NCBI GenBank assembly: GCA_039028635.1
Contig: JBCCHV010000017.1
Location: 35,064-99,063, forward strand
Length of the DNA: 64,000 bases
Source of the DNA: Acidobacteriota bacterium
GTDB lineage: Bacteria > Acidobacteriota > Thermoanaerobaculia > Multivoradales > JBCCEF01
Direction of reading: 5' to 3'
The notes under the pieces: generated by a model
The model's input: the letters and a program-made list of their open reading frames with translations, nothing else
What the model was told of the DNA's origin: nothing
Databases searched by the model: none
Shown here: in pieces, positions 8,753 to 17,373 of the stretch
Layout: each line of letters opens with the position of its first letter
How positions within the stretch are numbered: the stretch's first letter is position 1
Translations under genes and position numbers: made by a program

Positions 8753-9556
8753 TCAATCGGCGATCGGAGGGGCGAGAGACTGCAGCTCGGGCCGCTTCGG
8801 TCCACGTCCGTCACCGCGCGAGCGGCCGCGGGCGCGGCGCCAGGCCCAGGGCAAAAGGTGATCGCGTGCCCAGCGCGCGTCGTCGGTCCAGCGCTCGACG
8901 GCACCCGTCGGCGGTGACGGCGGCAGGGGATCGGCCCAGGATCGATCGCTGCCGGGCAGGCCGAGGGCGTCGGCGAGGGCGGCCGCCATGCGCTCGTGGC
9001 CGAGGGCATTGGCGTGCATGCGATCGTCGCTCCAGAAGCGCCGATCACCAGTCGTGGGAAAGTGCGCGAAGTCCACCAGCAGAGCACCGGTCTCGCCGGC
9101 CACCTGCCGCAACGCCTGGTTGAGGACCTCGAGACGCGGCGCGAAGCGACGAGCCAGCGGCATCACCGCGGTCAGATCCGGCATCGTGAAGGTCAGCACC
9201 GTCGCTCCGCGGTCGATCAACGCCCGCTGCATGGCGCGCACCTCGCCGGCGACCGCCTCGACGTCGAACTCGCGGCCGATGGCGTCGTTGGTACCGGCGA
9301 AGACCGTCGCCAGATCCGGCTCCATGGCGAGGGCCGGGGCGAGCTGCTCGGCCCGAATCGGACCAGCCCGCCGACCCCGAATCGCCAGGTTGGCGTAGCG
9401 CAGAGGCTCCCCATGCTGCTGCCACAGATGGTCCGCCAGCCGATCCGCCAGCCGATCGGCCCAGCCGCGAAAACCACCTTGGCCATCGGGATCGTTGAGG
9501 CCCTCGGTCGAGCTATCGCCGAGGGCGACATAGCGACGAAAGACGGGAAGGCTCAT
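8753..9556 (-). CDS. SGNH/GDSL-type hydrolase (lipase/esterase-like)
   Basis: 267 aa. Block I is YVALGDSSTEG with the nucleophile Ser at residue 15. Block II Gly lies in the NLAIRGRRAG region. Block III FAGTNDAIG supplies the oxyanion Asn. Block V WSDDRMHANALGHERMA supplies the Asp/His pair (DxxH). All four SGNH landmarks are present, so an esterase or acyl-hydrolase activity is expected. No signal peptide is visible, so it is probably cytosolic. The C-terminus is Arg/Pro rich and less conserved. It diverges from the M1 peptidase gene. Confidence 0.9.
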   Translation of the reverse strand: MSLPVFRRYVALGDSSTEGLNDPDGQGGFRGWADRLADRLADHLWQQHGEPLRYANLAIRGRRAGPIRAEQLAPALAMEPDLATVFAGTNDAIGREFDVEAVAGEVRAMQRALIDRGATVLTFTMPDLTAVMPLARRFAPRLEVLNQALRQVAGETGALLVDFAHFPTTGDRRFWSDDRMHANALGHERMAAALADALGLPGSDRSWADPLPPSPPTGAVERWTDDARWARDHLLPWAWRRARGRSRGDGRGPKRPELQSLAPPIAD

Positions 9557-9723
9557 CCCGGCATGCTATCCAACCGCCAGCCGGGCCTCCAACTCCCTCC
9601 TCGACCAGCGATGAAAAGCAGCCGCAGAACAACTTTCTCGGCTGATTCGTAAACCCTTCAAGAACCAGCCGGCACTGCGCATCTGGAGTTTCGCGCATTC
9701 ATCGCTTGCGAGGAGGCCTGTCC

Positions 9724-12105
9724 ATGGGTTCCGCTCGACCCGTTCTTTCGACTCTCGCCTTGGCCACCCTGATCACCGCCTCCACCGGCGCTGGGCTGGC
9801 CACCACGGCGGCTGGCCCCGAGATCTACGAAGAGATCCACCGCTGGCAGTTTTCGGTCTGCCCGGTGCCCCTCCCCGCAGGCGGCGTGAACCTGACCCGG
9901 GACACCGCTCGCTGGCATTTCGAGTCGGGCACTTTCCGCTGGCAGAAGGCGACCCCCGAAGGGCATCCCACCGGCCTGGTGTTCGAGGGCGCCGGGCGGT
10001 TCGAGATGACCCTGCCGGACGTCGGCGAGCGGCGTCAGTGGCAGCGCATGTCCGGCGCCGAGGCGCCGGTGGACGTCACCTTTCGTCGCGCCGTGCTGCG
10101 CACCTCCGAAGATCTCACCACGGCCTTCGCCGGCGCGACACCCGGGGAATGCCCGACGCACACCTCCTTTCCACTGGCCAAGAACCGCCACGAGCACTAT
10201 CTCAAGAAGCGCGCCTTCGACGTCGATGCGGTGATCGCCGCCGCCCTCGCCACCCCCGCCGCCGACTACCTGTGGGTGGAGTTCGATACCGAGGCCTTCG
10301 GCTGGCTGGCCTATCAGTACGATCCCTTCGCGCGCGAGGAGATCACCCTCTCGACGGTGCCCCTGAACCGCTGGGCCGAGACCTGGGTCAGCCTCGACCG
10401 CCCGGAGACCCGCGACGCCGAGGGCAAACCGAGCGGCGGTCGCGAGGCGCTCATCGACATCGAGCACGTCGACCTCGAGATCGACCTCACCGGACCGCGT
10501 CAGGGCCGCAACGTCGGTTTCTCCCAGACGCCGGTTCGCTGGGTGCCGGTCACCGCCGAGGTGCGCTTCACGGCGCAAACCGGTGGCGCCGGGGCCCTAC
10601 TCTTCGGGCTCACCTCGACGGCCCGCCTGAGCGCCGTTCGCGCCCCGGACGGTGGCGCCCCAGACGGTGACATCCTGGCCTTCGCCCGGGAAGAGATCAG
10701 CGCCTGGACCAACGACGTGCGCAACAACACCTGGGACGGTCAGGTTCTGGTCGCCCTGTCCAGGCCGCTGGTGGCGGGCGAGACCCGCACCTTGGCCTTC
10801 GACTACGAGTTGCAGATCGCCAACTACGCCCCCGGCCGGGGCTGGTATCCGGGGGTCCAGGACCAGTTCGAGGACCTGCACACCGCCACCATGACCTTCA
10901 CCCGCGGCAAGCGCCAGGAGGTGCGCGCTTGCGGCACCCGCCGCGCCGCCGAGGATCTGCAGGAGACCTGGGCCGTCGACGATCCCACCAAGATGGTGAG
11001 CTTCTCCTACGGCGAGAAGTTCCGCGAAGCCACCCTCGAGGTCGAAGGGGTACCGAAGGTCCACTCCTTCGGACCGCGCCTGCGCGGCGGTGCCGGCGGC
11101 GAGATGATCCGCAACGTCGGAATCGACGTCGCCAACAGCCTGCGCTACTTCCAGTGGCTGCTCGATGCGCCGCTCCCGGTCGACGAGATCCAGCTCACCG
11201 GCATCGCCGCCTTCCATGGACAAGCCTTCGACGGCTTCATCCACATGAGCGAGTCGACCTACCGCAACGAATCATCGGGACCGACCGAGATGTTCCGCGC
11301 CCACGAAGCAGCGCACCAGTGGTGGGGCCATGAAGTCGGCTGGCAAAGCTACCGCGATCAGTGGCTCAGCGAGGCCCTGGCCGAGTACTCGGCGATGCTG
11401 TTCATCAAGAACACCCTGAAGAACGGCGACAAGCTCTACGACGAGGTGCTCACCGCCTACACCAACCTGGTGAACGGCTCGCGCAAGGGCGCCTTCGGCC
11501 GCTTCGCCCGTCCCTGGCTGGTCGAGACCAACCTCGCCGACCGCCGCCGCATGGGCCCGATCTGCCTCGGCTACCGCGCTTCGACGGTCGAGATCCCGCG
11601 CGGCTACCAGATCCAGGTCTATCACCGCGGCCCCCTGGTGCTGCACAGCCTGCACTCGCTGCTGCGCTTGATCAGCCCCGACCAGGACCTCTTCATCGAG
11701 ATCCTGCGCGACTTCGTGCGCACCCACCGCGGCTCCGCCCCCAGCACCGCCGACTTCATCGCCACCGTCAACCGCCACGCCCCGGGCGACTGGCAGTGGT
11801 TCTTCGACCAGTGGCTGTGCAGCAACGACATCCCCACCTACCGCTGGCAGCACCGTATCGAAGCCGCCCCGGCGGGCTCCGCGACACCCTTCCAAATGAT
11901 CGTCGAGATCCACCAGGAAGACGTCCCGGAGGACTTCTTCTCCCTCATCCCCATCCGCTTCGACTACGGCGGCAACCGCACCGGCTCCTACCTCGCCAAA
12001 GTCGACGCCCCACAGGTCACCCTCACCGTGCCGCTGGCGGAAAAGCCCAAAAAGGTCGAACTCAACCCGGACTTCTCAGTGCTGGCAAAGGTCAAGAAGA
12101 TGTAG
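9724..12105 (+). CDS. Exported M1-family (gluzincin) metallopeptidase
   Basis: 793 aa. ATG at 9724 is chosen because AGGAGG sits at 9711-9716; an upstream TTG at 9706 would put the Shine-Dalgarno inside the gene. A signal peptide follows (residues 1-30). The zinc site is HEAAHQWWGH, first His at about residue 527, with the third ligand Glu in WLSEALAEYSAM downstream, the HExxH-18-E pattern of M1 enzymes. The exopeptidase GAMEN motif is not visible; the equivalent position reads HGQAFDGFIHMSE. The N-terminal half is beta-rich and less conserved. It probably trims peptides in the periplasm or outside the cell; aminopeptidase activity is likely but not certain given the altered GAMEN site. Confidence 0.88.
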   Translation: MGSARPVLSTLALATLITASTGAGLATTAAGPEIYEEIHRWQFSVCPVPLPAGGVNLTRDTARWHFESGTFRWQKATPEGHPTGLVFEGAGRFEMTLPDVGERRQWQRMSGAEAPVDVTFRRAVLRTSEDLTTAFAGATPGECPTHTSFPLAKNRHEHYLKKRAFDVDAVIAAALATPAADYLWVEFDTEAFGWLAYQYDPFAREEITLSTVPLNRWAETWVSLDRPETRDAEGKPSGGREALIDIEHVDLEIDLTGPRQGRNVGFSQTPVRWVPVTAEVRFTAQTGGAGALLFGLTSTARLSAVRAPDGGAPDGDILAFAREEISAWTNDVRNNTWDGQVLVALSRPLVAGETRTLAFDYELQIANYAPGRGWYPGVQDQFEDLHTATMTFTRGKRQEVRACGTRRAAEDLQETWAVDDPTKMVSFSYGEKFREATLEVEGVPKVHSFGPRLRGGAGGEMIRNVGIDVANSLRYFQWLLDAPLPVDEIQLTGIAAFHGQAFDGFIHMSESTYRNESSGPTEMFRAHEAAHQWWGHEVGWQSYRDQWLSEALAEYSAMLFIKNTLKNGDKLYDEVLTAYTNLVNGSRKGAFGRFARPWLVETNLADRRRMGPICLGYRASTVEIPRGYQIQVYHRGPLVLHSLHSLLRLISPDQDLFIEILRDFVRTHRGSAPSTADFIATVNRHAPGDWQWFFDQWLCSNDIPTYRWQHRIEAAPAGSATPFQMIVEIHQEDVPEDFFSLIPIRFDYGGNRTGSYLAKVDAPQVTLTVPLAEKPKKVELNPDFSVLAKVKKM

Positions 12106-12131
12106 AAACCGGCGCGGGAATTACTAGGGAG

Positions 12132-14474
12132 TCAGCGCAGAACCGAGTGATGTCTCAGGGTTGGAAAAGAGGCCGCCAGGTCGTAGCGAGGGAAGGCATC
12201 GACGAAGTCACGCAGGAGACGATCTCCACGGTCGTTGCCGGCGATGGACTTGACCAACCACTCAGCCATCTCCTCCGGGCTCTCGGAGAGTCCGATGTAG
12301 AAAGCAAGAACTTCTCGCCACCAGTCATCGCCCTTCAAGTACTCTCTCAGTGCCATCGATACCGACGAGTTTCCGGGCTTCGAATCCGACCTCCTCGAGA
12401 GCTCAAGGTAGGAGGGATCGACCGCCTGCGCCGGCATCCCCATGAAGTAGGACGCGCAGAAGAATTCCTGAAAAGACAGGTGCGGAAAGTAGAGGACGTT
12501 CGCCGAATGGGCGAGCAGGCCATCCCGAACCAGCTCGACACAGATCTGTTCGACTTCGTCGTCGGAGAACACGCCTGCGGACCTCTGGACGGCCTCTTTC
12601 ACCAGGTCGACCTTGAAATGACGCACACGAGTCTCCTGGGCGGTCCGCGCGAGTCGACAAAGTACATTCTTCTTCTCTCGTCGACTGAACTGCGAATCGC
12701 GCGCCACTCTTTTTGCAAAGTCCCAGCCACCCGCAAGGAGATCGGCAAAGGTTCTATAGAGCCCAGAGCGATTCTCAGGTACCTCCCGGGTCTCTTTGTA
12801 AGTCAGCAAGATCAAACGGGCCAATAGCGGAACACCGAACAGATCCCTCAGCGCTGCGGTCGAATTCAATTGCTCGAAAAACCGCCCGCATTCGGCCTCG
12901 GAACCGAGAACGCGAAAGGCTAGATCTCTCTGCGACTCTCGATCCAAGAGACTCAGCTGGAGCTTTGGCAACCAGGCGAGCTCGGGCATGCGAACGTAGT
13001 CGCGTGCGGTCAAGATCACCTGCAGACCGTTTTCGTGTGCGTCACGAGCTGCGGCGCAGATCTGGCGACGAGTCTCCAGAGAAGAAACTTCGTCCAAACC
13101 ATCGAGATAGAGGCGTACCGACATGCCCTTGCCCCCGTCAACGGTTGGTCCTTCCGGAAGCAGGGCCGAACGGCCGATGCCCTTGAGAAACGCATCTCGA
13201 TAATTAGAAAACGCTCTGCGAGCAAGAACATTGAGCGGAATGAAGACCGGGAAGACCTCGGAGGCACGGGACCGGTATCTCTCCGTATCGATCAGCGCAT
13301 TCCAACGACAGAAAGAGGTCTTGCCGTAACCGGCAGGCCCCAAGATCATCCATGATTGTCGAGACTCCCGGACCTGCGATTCCTGGGTCCCAAGGCCGGC
13401 GACTCCCACCCGATCGAGCATCGCGTAGGGAGCCGAAGACAAGCAATCGGTCAGACATTGAGCCATTTGTGCCGACTGGCTTCGGAAATCCTCGAGCGAG
13501 GCTGACTCGAGATCTCCGATCTCGGAGCTCGTGCGAGCAGCGGCCCTCATCGGACTGACCGCCAGGAAGATTCGAGGGCGCAGGCGATCAGCCTTACCGG
13601 CAAGCTGCTCCACCGAGCTTCGACGGCTTCGCAACGCTCGCTCAACCTCACCGACGAAGGAACCGATTTCACTCGCGAGAGCTTCGACGCCGTCGTCGCG
13701 ATTCGCGCTCGAGAAATGGTCGGCGTCAATGAGACGCCAGCGATGGAGATGCGGCAAGTTGCGGCGTAGAGCCTTCAGAAACTGAAGAGCCGGTTCGAGA
13801 TCTTCCTCATCTCCGTCGGTCTTAAACTCTGGCACCGGCGTTCGAAGAAACGAGACATCCCAGCGACCGACTTCGAGATGCAGACTACGGAGGACATAGA
13901 TTGTTCGCTCGAAGTCGTCCGGAGGCTTCAGTCCGTAGTTGGCTGCGACTTCCCGAAGATCATCTTTCTGCCCCTCCTCTTCGAGAAGACGAAGGCTCTC
14001 TTCGAGCTGAGTGAACTCATCAACGAAAAAATCCATCCAATAGGTTCTCAGGAGATCGAACAGCTTCTCTCCCGGCACGAAGACCACCTGGCCGGCACGA
14101 GAAGCCAGCTTTCCCTGCAACGACGCGATCGCCGCCTGAGTGATGACTTCGGGTGAGATCACGTAGACATGGTGAATCCGCTGTTCCTGGCCATACTGAT
14201 CCAGAAAAGGAGTATCCAAGGCCTGCTCGATCTGATCGAAGACGGCTCTGAGTCCACCGGCCTTGCCGACGGACCCGCTCACTCTCGAGTTCTTGACGAC
14301 GCAGGCGCAGGCCACTGGCTCCCCAAGTGCCCCCTTGGTCCAGAAGACGATGTCCTTGCCGTACTCCATCTGTCCATGGAGGATCTGGACTTCGGAGATC
14401 TCCGGCATTCGCATGAACAGCTTCGCCAGGACCTGACGAAGCAGCTCTTCGGACTCGAACTTAGGCAACGACAT
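12132..14474 (-). CDS. NACHT-type STAND NTPase with N-terminal restriction-endonuclease-like domain (candidate antiphage protein)
   Basis: 780 aa from ATG at 14474 (MSLPKFESEELL), with GGGGAG seven bases upstream; an in-frame GTG at 14513 is less likely. Residues 1-150 resemble an Mrr-like PD-(D/E)XK domain: ESEELLRQVLAKLF, then GKDI with Asp41, then ACVVKN with Lys61. The usual Glu/Gln two before Lys is Val59, so cleavage activity is doubtful. A linker precedes the NACHT NTPase: Walker A GPAGYGKTS at about 375-383, Walker B RLYLDGLDEVSS at about 450-460, and the late YFPHLSFQEFFCASYF motif at about 660. The C-terminal sensor part is short. DNA here is clearly less GC-rich than its neighbours, suggesting transfer. 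Role in defence is inferred from the architecture. Confidence 0.85.
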   Translation of the reverse strand: MSLPKFESEELLRQVLAKLFMRMPEISEVQILHGQMEYGKDIVFWTKGALGEPVACACVVKNSRVSGSVGKAGGLRAVFDQIEQALDTPFLDQYGQEQRIHHVYVISPEVITQAAIASLQGKLASRAGQVVFVPGEKLFDLLRTYWMDFFVDEFTQLEESLRLLEEEGQKDDLREVAANYGLKPPDDFERTIYVLRSLHLEVGRWDVSFLRTPVPEFKTDGDEEDLEPALQFLKALRRNLPHLHRWRLIDADHFSSANRDDGVEALASEIGSFVGEVERALRSRRSSVEQLAGKADRLRPRIFLAVSPMRAAARTSSEIGDLESASLEDFRSQSAQMAQCLTDCLSSAPYAMLDRVGVAGLGTQESQVRESRQSWMILGPAGYGKTSFCRWNALIDTERYRSRASEVFPVFIPLNVLARRAFSNYRDAFLKGIGRSALLPEGPTVDGGKGMSVRLYLDGLDEVSSLETRRQICAAARDAHENGLQVILTARDYVRMPELAWLPKLQLSLLDRESQRDLAFRVLGSEAECGRFFEQLNSTAALRDLFGVPLLARLILLTYKETREVPENRSGLYRTFADLLAGGWDFAKRVARDSQFSRREKKNVLCRLARTAQETRVRHFKVDLVKEAVQRSAGVFSDDEVEQICVELVRDGLLAHSANVLYFPHLSFQEFFCASYFMGMPAQAVDPSYLELSRRSDSKPGNSSVSMALREYLKGDDWWREVLAFYIGLSESPEEMAEWLVKSIAGNDRGDRLLRDFVDAFPRYDLAASFPTLRHHSVLR

Positions 14475-14679
14475 AGCGAAACTCCCCACGTCTTCGGGAT
14501 GCCCCGAAATCACCTTGGCCAGTTGCGATTTTGGGAACTCTCTTAAGTGGCCGAGGGTTTGTCAAATAGCCATGACGACACTTCTCGGGAGCCGGTTTCG
14601 GCAGCCGAAGAAGGAGCGACCGGAGATCGATCCCGTGCTATCTTTGGGCCCTCCAAAATGACCTCCTGCGGGTCCCACC

Positions 14680-15555
14680 ATGCGCCCCATCCTTCAGCAG
14701 CCGGACCAAGACCAGATCCTCCGCCGGCGCGGCTGGATTCGTACGCCATTGCTCGATGAATCGGGGGTCGCGGCGTTGCGATCTCGGGTGGAAGGGCTGC
14801 AGCCTTCCGATGGCTTCGCGCCGGAGGCGCAGGACCCGGCGCAGCCGACCTACCACTGCACTTACCTCGATCCCAAGGTGGAGTATCGCCGGGCTTCGGA
14901 TGCCCTGGTGCGGGAGTTCTTCGCCGCGCCGCTGGCGCGGTTGCTCGCCGACTACCGGATTCTGACCAGCAACATCCACGTCAAGCCGCCGGGGCAGGGA
15001 GCGTTGATGATCCACCAGAACTGGCCGACGACGGCGAGCCTGGCGGACACCACCATCACCGCCTGGTGCCCGCTGATCGATGTCGACGAGGGCAACGGCG
15101 CGCTGCAGGTGATCGACGGCAGCCACAAGCTGCTGCCGGAGGTCGCCAACTTCGCCAGCCGCCCCTACTTCGCCGACTTCGAGGACACCCTCAAGGAGCG
15201 CTATTTCGAGCCCTTGACCATGGCCGCCGGCGAAGCGGTGCTGTTCGACGACAGCCTGCTCCACTACTCGGCCGACAATCGCAGCGCCGCGCCGCGGGTG
15301 GCGATCCAGATCGAGCTGGTGCCGCGCGAGGCGGAAACGGTGATCCACTGGCTCGACCCGGCGGCGCCGGACCGTTTCGAGGTACTGGCGGCCGATTCCG
15401 ATTTCTATGTCGAGGTCGGCCCGGGGCTCTTTGCCGGTCGTCCCAAGCTACCGAGCCGCGGCTTCGTCCCGAACCGCAATCGCCAGATCGACGAGGGTGA
15501 GTTCGCCGCCCTCCTCGCCCGCGGCGAAGAGATCCGCGACGCCCTGTACCGCTAA
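14680..15555 (+). CDS. Phytanoyl-CoA dioxygenase (PhyH)-family protein with HxN in place of HxD
   Basis: 291 aa, typical PhyH length. The double-stranded beta-helix core is clear: IHQNWPTTA at residues 111-119, WCPLIDVDEGNGALQVIDGSH at 129-149, GEAVLFDDSLLHYSADN at 184-200, Arg206 for 2-oxoglutarate. The Fe(II) facial triad should be His-x-Asp...His; here it is His112-Gln-Asn114...His195. Asn in place of Asp is unusual and may alter or remove oxygenase activity. It converges with a second, canonical PhyH gene 6 bp away. Nearby methyltransferase and ABC export genes suggest a role in modifying a secreted glycan or lipid (inference). Confidence 0.85.
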   Translation: MRPILQQPDQDQILRRRGWIRTPLLDESGVAALRSRVEGLQPSDGFAPEAQDPAQPTYHCTYLDPKVEYRRASDALVREFFAAPLARLLADYRILTSNIHVKPPGQGALMIHQNWPTTASLADTTITAWCPLIDVDEGNGALQVIDGSHKLLPEVANFASRPYFADFEDTLKERYFEPLTMAAGEAVLFDDSLLHYSADNRSAAPRVAIQIELVPREAETVIHWLDPAAPDRFEVLAADSDFYVEVGPGLFAGRPKLPSRGFVPNRNRQIDEGEFAALLARGEEIRDALYR

Positions 15556-15561
15556 CCCGGG

Positions 15562-16452
15562 CTAGCCGAACAACCGGCGCCACCAGGGCCTGCGAGGTGC
15601 CGCCTGGTCGGCGACCAGGTCCGCCGCCGCGAAGCTCGCCTCCGGGGAGCCGTGCCGCAGGATGGCGTCCTCGAGCCCCTCTACGGTGACCTCCGGCGGT
15701 TCCCAAGGCAGGTGCCCCAGGCTCTCCGCTTCGGGGCGCGACTGGTAGTCGTAGCGATAGAGAAAATCGCGCTCGATACGGAAGGCCTCGACCCGCTCGG
15801 CCTGCGGGTCGAGCCAGAAGAAGCGCATCTCGGCGCGGCGCGGCTTGATGCCGCAGAAGGCGGCGCTGCGCCGCCGATCGGAACGATTGGGGGTGGTGGC
15901 GTGGATCAGGGCGTGGTCGAAGATCACCGCCTGACCGCGGCGCACCTCAAGCACCTGGCGATGCTCGGCGATCAGCGCGTCGAGGTCGTCGCGGGCATAG
16001 ATTGACGGAATGGTGGGGCTGCGGTAGGTCTCGTGAAAGCGATGGCTGCCAGAGAGGACGCAGAAGGTGCCGTTCTTGGCGTCGACGTCGAGCAGCGGGG
16101 CCCAGATCCCGAGGCTGCGGTGCTCGGCCTCGTCGACCAGGGACCAGTCCTGATGATTCGAGAACTCGCCGGCTCCCGGGGCCTTGATGATGAAGACACC
16201 ATCGATCCACTCGGCATCGACGAACAGCTCGTCGAGCTTCGACCGGTAGTGCTCACGGAAGAGCTCCTGGACGCGGGCCTTGTAGGCCTCGTCCGGGCTG
16301 CGGTTGGAAAAGAAAATGCCCTCGTCCACCGCATCCTGATGGAGGTTGTCGTGGATCGCCACCAAGCGGTCGAACTCGGCGTCGGTGAAGAACTCGATCA
16401 CCACCCAGCCATCGCGCTCGAGCTGCTCGCGGGCCGCCGCATCCTTCAGCAT
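15562..16452 (-). CDS. Phytanoyl-CoA dioxygenase (PhyH)-family Fe(II)/2-oxoglutarate oxygenase
   Basis: 296 aa. Metal ligands His100-x-Asp102 (in NHQDWSLVDE) and His184 (in DHALIHATTPNRS), with Arg at about 194 as probable 2-oxoglutarate anchor: an intact facial triad. WAPLLDVDAKNGTFCVLSGSH is the typical core strand pair. Start ATG at 16452 has GGAGG very close upstream. Transcribed after the methyltransferase at 17305-16484 with a 31-bp gap, so the two probably form an operon. Hydroxylation of a lipid or sugar precursor is plausible; the substrate is unknown. It differs from the plus-strand paralogue next door, which has HxN. Confidence 0.88.
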   Translation of the reverse strand: MLKDAAAREQLERDGWVVIEFFTDAEFDRLVAIHDNLHQDAVDEGIFFSNRSPDEAYKARVQELFREHYRSKLDELFVDAEWIDGVFIIKAPGAGEFSNHQDWSLVDEAEHRSLGIWAPLLDVDAKNGTFCVLSGSHRFHETYRSPTIPSIYARDDLDALIAEHRQVLEVRRGQAVIFDHALIHATTPNRSDRRRSAAFCGIKPRRAEMRFFWLDPQAERVEAFRIERDFLYRYDYQSRPEAESLGHLPWEPPEVTVEGLEDAILRHGSPEASFAAADLVADQAAPRRPWWRRLFG

Positions 16453-16483
16453 GTCGTCCTCCGAATAGCGCTCCGGCGCCGGT

Positions 16484-17305
16484 TCATCGCGGTTTCCTCG
16501 CTTTGAGCTCGAGCCAGTCGAGATAGGTCACCGGCTCGCCCTCGTAAATGTCGATGGCGTGCTCCTGGCAGAAGGCGTTGCCGAGATCGTGCTGGGTCGC
16601 GATCGGTAGCTCGCCGAAGGACTCGAGCTCGAGACCAGCCTGCCGCAGTCCTCGCTCGATGCGACCGGTCGACTGGACTTCGAGACGAAAGTGGCGGTTG
16701 GTGTTGCGCACCGCCCGCTCCACCCGCCGCTCTTCCTCGCCATGGAGCGGCTCGCGCCGACGGAACAGGTCTTTGACGTAGAGCACCCCGCCGGGACGCA
16801 GCATCCGCGCCGCCTCGCCGAGGGCAATCTCGGGGCGATGGGAGTGGACCAGGGACTCGAGGAACAGCACGGCATCGTAGCCCTCGGCAGGGGCCAGCTC
16901 GCCGTTCAGGGCGGCGAGATCGTGAAAATCGCCGCTGAAAAACCTCGCCCGGTCGCCCAAGCCGGTCGCTTTCGCCTTGCGGCGGGCCTTCTCCGCCTGC
17001 AGCACCGAAATGGTGACGCCATCGACCGCGACGCCATGGCGCCGCACCAGCCAGAGGGCAGGACCGCCGACACCGCAGCCCGCATCCAGCACCCGCTGCC
17101 CCGGGGCGAGCTCCGCCTGGCCGGCGATGTGCTCGAAGAGAACGTCGAGATCCGCCGTCCGGTTCGACTGGAAGGTGTCGCCGAAAGCGGCCTCATAGCG
17201 CTCCGTCCAGCGGTCGTAGTAGTCGCTGACGGCCTGCGGCGAGAGGGCGGAAGGCGGCACAGGCGGAGCCCCCTTCTGTCGCCACCGCCGCCACCAGCTC
17301 AACAC
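16484..17305 (-). CDS. Class I SAM-dependent methyltransferase
   Basis: 273 aa from a GTG at 17305 (AGGTG about 6 bases upstream). Motif I VLDAGCGVGG at residues 72-81, an acidic end of strand 2 (GVAVDGVTIS), then GDFHDL and the post-I/motif II region AVLFLESLVHS. The layout (YYDRWTERYEAAFG before motif I, MLRPGGVLYVKDLF after) matches the Methyltransf_11/25 small-molecule type. It is followed by the PhyH gene at 16452, probably in one operon. The acceptor is not known; a lipid, quinone or sugar is possible. Confidence 0.88.
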   Translation of the reverse strand: MLSWWRRWRQKGAPPVPPSALSPQAVSDYYDRWTERYEAAFGDTFQSNRTADLDVLFEHIAGQAELAPGQRVLDAGCGVGGPALWLVRRHGVAVDGVTISVLQAEKARRKAKATGLGDRARFFSGDFHDLAALNGELAPAEGYDAVLFLESLVHSHRPEIALGEAARMLRPGGVLYVKDLFRRREPLHGEEERRVERAVRNTNRHFRLEVQSTGRIERGLRQAGLELESFGELPIATQHDLGNAFCQEHAIDIYEGEPVTYLDWLELKARKPR

Positions 17306-17373
17306 CGGGGCACCTCGGCGACGGGCAAGCGTCCAGATCCGGAATCCGCCCTCGGCCTTGATAGATTTCCGCC

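Noticed and set aside
11361..12827. Plus-strand frame of 488 codons across the end of the M1 gene and into the NACHT gene
   Set aside because: It reads through the peptidase gene out of frame and antisense to the NACHT gene; no recognisable domain.
14537..14565. TTGACA (minus strand, 14565-14560) as promoter of the NACHT gene
   Set aside because: No acceptable -10 hexamer at 16-18 nt spacing (GAGAGT at 17); the match to -35 alone is not enough.
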